From: Planctomycetota bacterium
GTDB lineage: Bacteria > Planctomycetota > Planctomycetia > Isosphaerales > Isosphaeraceae
Reading direction: 5' to 3'
DNA: 8,550 bases
NCBI GenBank assembly: GCA_021778575.1
Contig: JAJYCH010000021.1
Location: forward strand, 8,162-16,711
In this document: positions 6,471 to 8,550 of the stretch, piece after piece
Numbering within the stretch: the first letter of the stretch is position 1
How the letters are laid out: every line of letters starts with the position of its first letter
Made by a program: the position numbers and the translations under genes
The notes under the pieces: model-generated
Database searches by the model: none
What the model was told of the DNA's origin: nothing
What the model saw: the letters and a program-made list of their open reading frames with translations, nothing else

Positions 6471-6490
6471 TCAAAGAGTAGCCTCTTTGA
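6471..6490. promoter_or_regulatory. Perfect 8-bp inverted repeat in the DUF1559 leader
   Basis: TCAAAGAG at 6471-6478 and CTCTTTGA at 6483-6490 are perfect inverted copies around a four-base TAGC. There is no T run after it on either strand, so it is not a typical terminator. It starts eight bases after the candidate -10 box, where the transcript would begin, making an operator or a 5' stabilising hairpin plausible. Confidence 0.45.
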
Positions 6491-6564
6491 CTTCCGACGG
6501 ATTTCGCAACCGGAGCGATCCATCCCCGCCTGGTCTTTCCTTGGTTTTAGAGGACTCCCACCCC

Positions 6565-7692
6565 ATGGCTCGTTATTCGAGTCCCCTCCGCGGTCGCAGC
6601 CGAGGCTTCACGCTGATCGAACTTCTGGTCGTCATCGCCATCATCGCCGTCCTGATCGCGCTTTTGCTTCCTGCGGTTCAGGCCGCTCGCGAGGCGGCCC
6701 GACGCGCCCAGTGCACCAACAACCTGAAACAGATCGGTCTGGGGATCGCCAACTACATGGACATCAACGGCACGACGCCGCTCCATGAGTTCCGCTACGG
6801 TGGCGATGGTTCCGGTCCCGGAACGTCGGGCTGCCTGAGCTGGTACGTCGGCCTCCTGCCGTTTGTCGAGCAGTCGACGATGTACAATGCCATGAACTCG
6901 ACCTACTCCACGGAATGGGGCGACGTGGCGAACAAGGCCGGGCCGAGCTACACGGCCTACTATTCCACGATCGCGACGTTCCTCTGTCCATCGGACGGGG
7001 TTCGCAACAACAATGTCCCGGGCGTGGGCAACTTCAGCTACGTGGCCAACACCGGCCATCCCCGGAACTTGATTCTGCCGGGCGACTCTGCCATCGGCTC
7101 GGGCGCCTGGCCGCAGTCGACCGGAATCATGTCGATGGCGAAGATGTATTCCGGCGTCGTCTTCTGCTCATCGGCGTCCGACCCGACGGCGAACAGCACG
7201 GTGACCCTGGCAAGCATCACCGACGGAACCTCGAACACCTCGGCGGTCAGCGAGTCGCTGGTCAACGATGGTCTGGGTAAGTCGCCCGACCCGCGCCGGA
7301 ACCTGAATTACACCAACTCCGGGACCGATAAGGCCGACGCTCAGGTCATGACCGTGATCCAGGGAGCGCAGGCCCCGGGCGCTCTCCAGAACTGGCAGGC
7401 CTGGAGCTACTACAAGGGGCTGACCTGGGGCTATACCGATAGCTGGGAACGACACGTCTATTCACATGTGTTCCCCCCCAACGCTCCCGCCGTCAGCACC
7501 TATAACACCAACACCTTCCGCTGCTCGGAAGGGGACAGTTACATGAACCCCACCGGCAACCACCCCGGCGGCGTGAACATCGCCTTCATGGACGGGTCGG
7601 TTCACTTCATCAAGAACACCGTCAGCCTGCCGACCTGGTGGGCCCTGGGCACCCGGAACCGTGGCGAGATCATCTCGTCCGACGCGCTCTGA
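6565..7692 (+). CDS. DUF1559 domain protein with type II pseudopilin N-terminus
   Basis: The 375-residue protein begins at ATG 6565, ten bases after GAGGA. The frame is open back to 6364, but that extension has no pilin character and covers the promoter-like region, so I reject it. A short basic leader ends in RGFTLIE: cleavage by prepilin peptidase is expected between Gly14 and Phe15, with Glu19 at mature position +5. A hydrophobic helix (about 15-40) and the family-typical [14 protein letters not shown] follow, then [13 protein letters not shown]. The body is rich in Ser, Thr, Asn, Gly and aromatic residues. The C-terminal signature [18 protein letters not shown] (His at the start, Asp-Gly near the end) identifies DUF1559 (SBP_bac_10). 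Such proteins occur in dozens to hundreds of copies in planctomycetes and are presumed extracytoplasmic or pilin-like; their role is unproven. A hairpin and a lipoprotein gene follow. Confidence 0.95.
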   Translation: MARYSSPLRGRSRGFTLIELLVVIAIIAVLIALLLPAVQAAREAARRAQCTNNLKQIGLGIANYMDINGTTPLHEFRYGGDGSGPGTSGCLSWYVGLLPFVEQSTMYNAMNSTYSTEWGDVANKAGPSYTAYYSTIATFLCPSDGVRNNNVPGVGNFSYVANTGHPRNLILPGDSAIGSGAWPQSTGIMSMAKMYSGVVFCSSASDPTANSTVTLASITDGTSNTSAVSESLVNDGLGKSPDPRRNLNYTNSGTDKADAQVMTVIQGAQAPGALQNWQAWSYYKGLTWGYTDSWERHVYSHVFPPNAPAVSTYNTNTFRCSEGDSYMNPTGNHPGGVNIAFMDGSVHFIKNTVSLPTWWALGTRNRGEIISSDAL

Positions 7693-7722
7693 GCTTGATC
7701 CGATCGCACGGGTTATACCGAT

Positions 7723-7753
7723 GGCCGGAGAGGCAGTGCTGGCCTCTCCGGCC
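7723..7753 (+). terminator. Strong GC-rich hairpin, probable terminator or mRNA stabiliser after DUF1559
   Basis: A perfect 12-base stem (7723-7734 with 7742-7753) encloses a seven-base loop and begins 30 bases after the DUF1559 stop. It is followed by TTGTCC and not a real T run, so it may be an intrinsic terminator of the weak-tail type or a 3' end protecting the upstream message. The next gene starts 44 bases later, so its expression may depend on partial read-through or its own promoter. Confidence 0.7.
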
Positions 7754-7797
7754 TTGTCCGCATGTTTTCCGATCCCTCTTCAGGAATTGATTGATCT

Positions 7798-8238
7798 ATG
7801 TTCCGGACGCTGTTGTCTCGAATCGGTCTGAGTGGCCTGGTCGGTCTGGCCGTCGCGCTGATGTTGCTGGGTTGCGATAGCACGCCCAAATTTGATCCAG
7901 CCGTCCAGTATTCCGCCGACACGCTCGCCAAGGAGTTTGTCAATGAGTACAGCGACCTGAAAACGGCGAACGGCTCGGCCGTCCGGTCCGAGCTTCCCAG
8001 GGAGCGGCCTGAATCGATCGCGAAGGCAGCCACCAAAGAGGCTGCGGCGACCAAGAAAGCGCCAACCGCCAGTCTCGACGAACTGATCGCCGAGACACTC
8101 CGGAAGGCTGGCCAGATCCCCGGAACCACCAAGGCCGAGGCTTGCAAGAAAGTAATCGCCGAGGTCGAGCAGACCGCGACGATCCCCGATGTCGACAAGA
8201 AGATCATCGCCGAGAAACTGAGCCAATCCGCCCCCTGA
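7798..8238 (+). CDS. Small putative lipoprotein, unknown function
   Basis: The 146-residue protein starts at ATG 7798, with AGGA 12 bases upstream. A type II signal peptide is clear: basic residues near the start (Arg3, Arg8), a hydrophobic core at about 9-22 and a lipobox LLGC with Cys26 as the lipidated residue. Asp27 directly after Cys26 would mean inner-membrane retention under the enterobacterial Lol rule, which may not hold in planctomycetes. The mature part is about 120 residues, charged and mostly helical, with an Ala/Lys-rich low-complexity stretch at about 73-90 that resembles a linker. A second helical part follows to the end. There is no catalytic motif. Small lipoprotein genes often sit beside DUF1559 genes in planctomycetes, as I recall the family context, which suggests a functional pair, but this is inference. 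Confidence 0.82.
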   Translation: MFRTLLSRIGLSGLVGLAVALMLLGCDSTPKFDPAVQYSADTLAKEFVNEYSDLKTANGSAVRSELPRERPESIAKAATKEAAATKKAPTASLDELIAETLRKAGQIPGTTKAEACKKVIAEVEQTATIPDVDKKIIAEKLSQSAP

Positions 8239-8344
8239 ACCCGTCCCGGACCCCCTCGGTCGTCGATCCTGTTCGGTTCCCTGGGCCGTCGGTCTCTTTC
8301 GTCAGACGTGGCATCGGCTATCATGATGGGGTCGGAATGGACCG

Positions 8345-8370
8345 GAGGCGATTCTCGCCGCCTCTTCTTC
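8345..8370 (+). terminator. Weak candidate terminator after the lipoprotein gene
   Basis: GAGGCG at 8345-8350 and CGCCTC at 8359-8364 form a six-base stem around an eight-base loop, followed by TTCTTC. An outer ACCGG/CCGGT pair could extend it across a short interior gap. It lies about 110 bases after the lipoprotein stop and 60 before the next start, a suitable place, but the T run is poor. Confidence 0.3.
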
Positions 8371-8425
8371 CGGTTTGATTCCCGCCATCGTCACGCCGCC
8401 CGATGCCCGCCTTTCGAGGTTCTCG

Positions 8426-8550
8426 ATGCACCTTCGCCGACGCCTGACCCGGATCGCGGTCCTCTCCAGTTTGTGCCTCGCCACTCTCGGGGCTCGCGCC
8501 CTCGCCGCCGACCCGCCGGTCGAGCCGATCCGCTACACCCTCCGATTTCC
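8426..8550 (+). CDS. Secreted protein, N-terminus only; possible M61-type peptidase
   Basis: The first 41 codons are present and the frame runs off the right edge. GAGG at 8416-8419 precedes the ATG by six bases. Residues 2-9 contain a strong basic cluster (RRR at 4-6), residues about 10-25 are hydrophobic, and ALA-A near 25-28 is a typical signal peptidase I site. Export to the periplasm or beyond is therefore likely. The mature start (ADPPVEPIRYTLRFP) resembles the opening of the N-terminal domain in M61 glycyl aminopeptidase-like proteins, which begins with a Tyr-x-Leu-x-Phe/Pro strand. That is recall from a very short segment; no catalytic residues are in view, so the family name is tentative. 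A frame start further upstream is not needed. TATCAT at 8319-8324 could be its -10 box, without a good -35 match. Confidence 0.7.
   Translation, partial: MHLRRRLTRIAVLSSLCLATLGARALAADPPVEPIRYTLRF

Noticed and set aside
6364..6564. 67-codon N-terminal extension of the DUF1559 frame
   Set aside because: It starts at a TTG overlapping the helicase stop, covers A+T-rich promoter-like DNA, and would place the prepilin cleavage motif far from the N-terminus.
7713..8324. Minus-strand open frame (203 codons) covering the lipoprotein gene
   Set aside because: The plus-strand gene has a proper lipobox and signal peptide. The antisense product is low-complexity Ser/Arg/Ala-rich with no family resemblance and crosses the terminator hairpin.

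Overview
The window is GC-rich bacterial chromosome, most likely from a planctomycete of the Isosphaera/Gemmata type. The strongest clue is a DUF1559 protein (6565-7692) with a prepilin-like N-terminus, a family massively expanded in Planctomycetota. It is followed by a small lipoprotein, and the other genes (a signal-anchored SGNH protein, a ThiS-ThiG fusion, a DinG-type helicase) fit the same assignment. The assignment rests on reading the proteins, not on a database search.

Layout. Bases 1-1141 carry, on the minus strand, most of an SGNH/GDSL-like hydrolase that starts at a TTG codon and runs off the left edge. A 488-base divergent intergenic region (1142-1629) holds a striking 138-base palindromic element built from two inverted copies of a two-hairpin unit (1280-1417), a candidate sigma70-type promoter and a (CGAAC)4 repeat. 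All remaining genes are on the plus strand: a fused ThiS-ThiG protein for thiamine thiazole synthesis (1630-2655); a tight cluster of a ribbon-helix-helix protein (2690-3043), a two-TM protein (3056-3463) and a five-TM protein (3488-4330), with no recognised function for the membrane pair; a DinG/XPD-family helicase (4373-6367); the DUF1559 protein; a lipoprotein (7798-8238); and the first 41 codons of a secreted protein that looks like an M61-type peptidase (8426 to the edge).

How the genes relate. The thiamine gene, the RHH/membrane cluster and dinG are closely spaced (gaps of 34, 12, 24 and 42 bases) with no convincing terminator between them, so they may be co-transcribed even though their functions are unrelated. 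A weak terminator candidate follows dinG, and an AT-richer stretch with a candidate promoter and a hairpin precedes the DUF1559 gene. A strong 12-bp hairpin separates DUF1559 from the lipoprotein gene.

Points that stand out: the composite palindromic repeat, whose hairpins all carry a GCTTGC/GCAAGC centre; replacement by Ser of the first expected Fe-S cysteine in the DinG-like helicase; the ThiS Gly-Gly tail buried inside a fusion; absence of Asp near the C-terminal His block of the SGNH protein; and the uncharacterised RHH plus membrane-protein cassette. I see no tRNA, rRNA, CRISPR array, transposase or phage gene. No clearly new biological system can be proved from this sequence alone.
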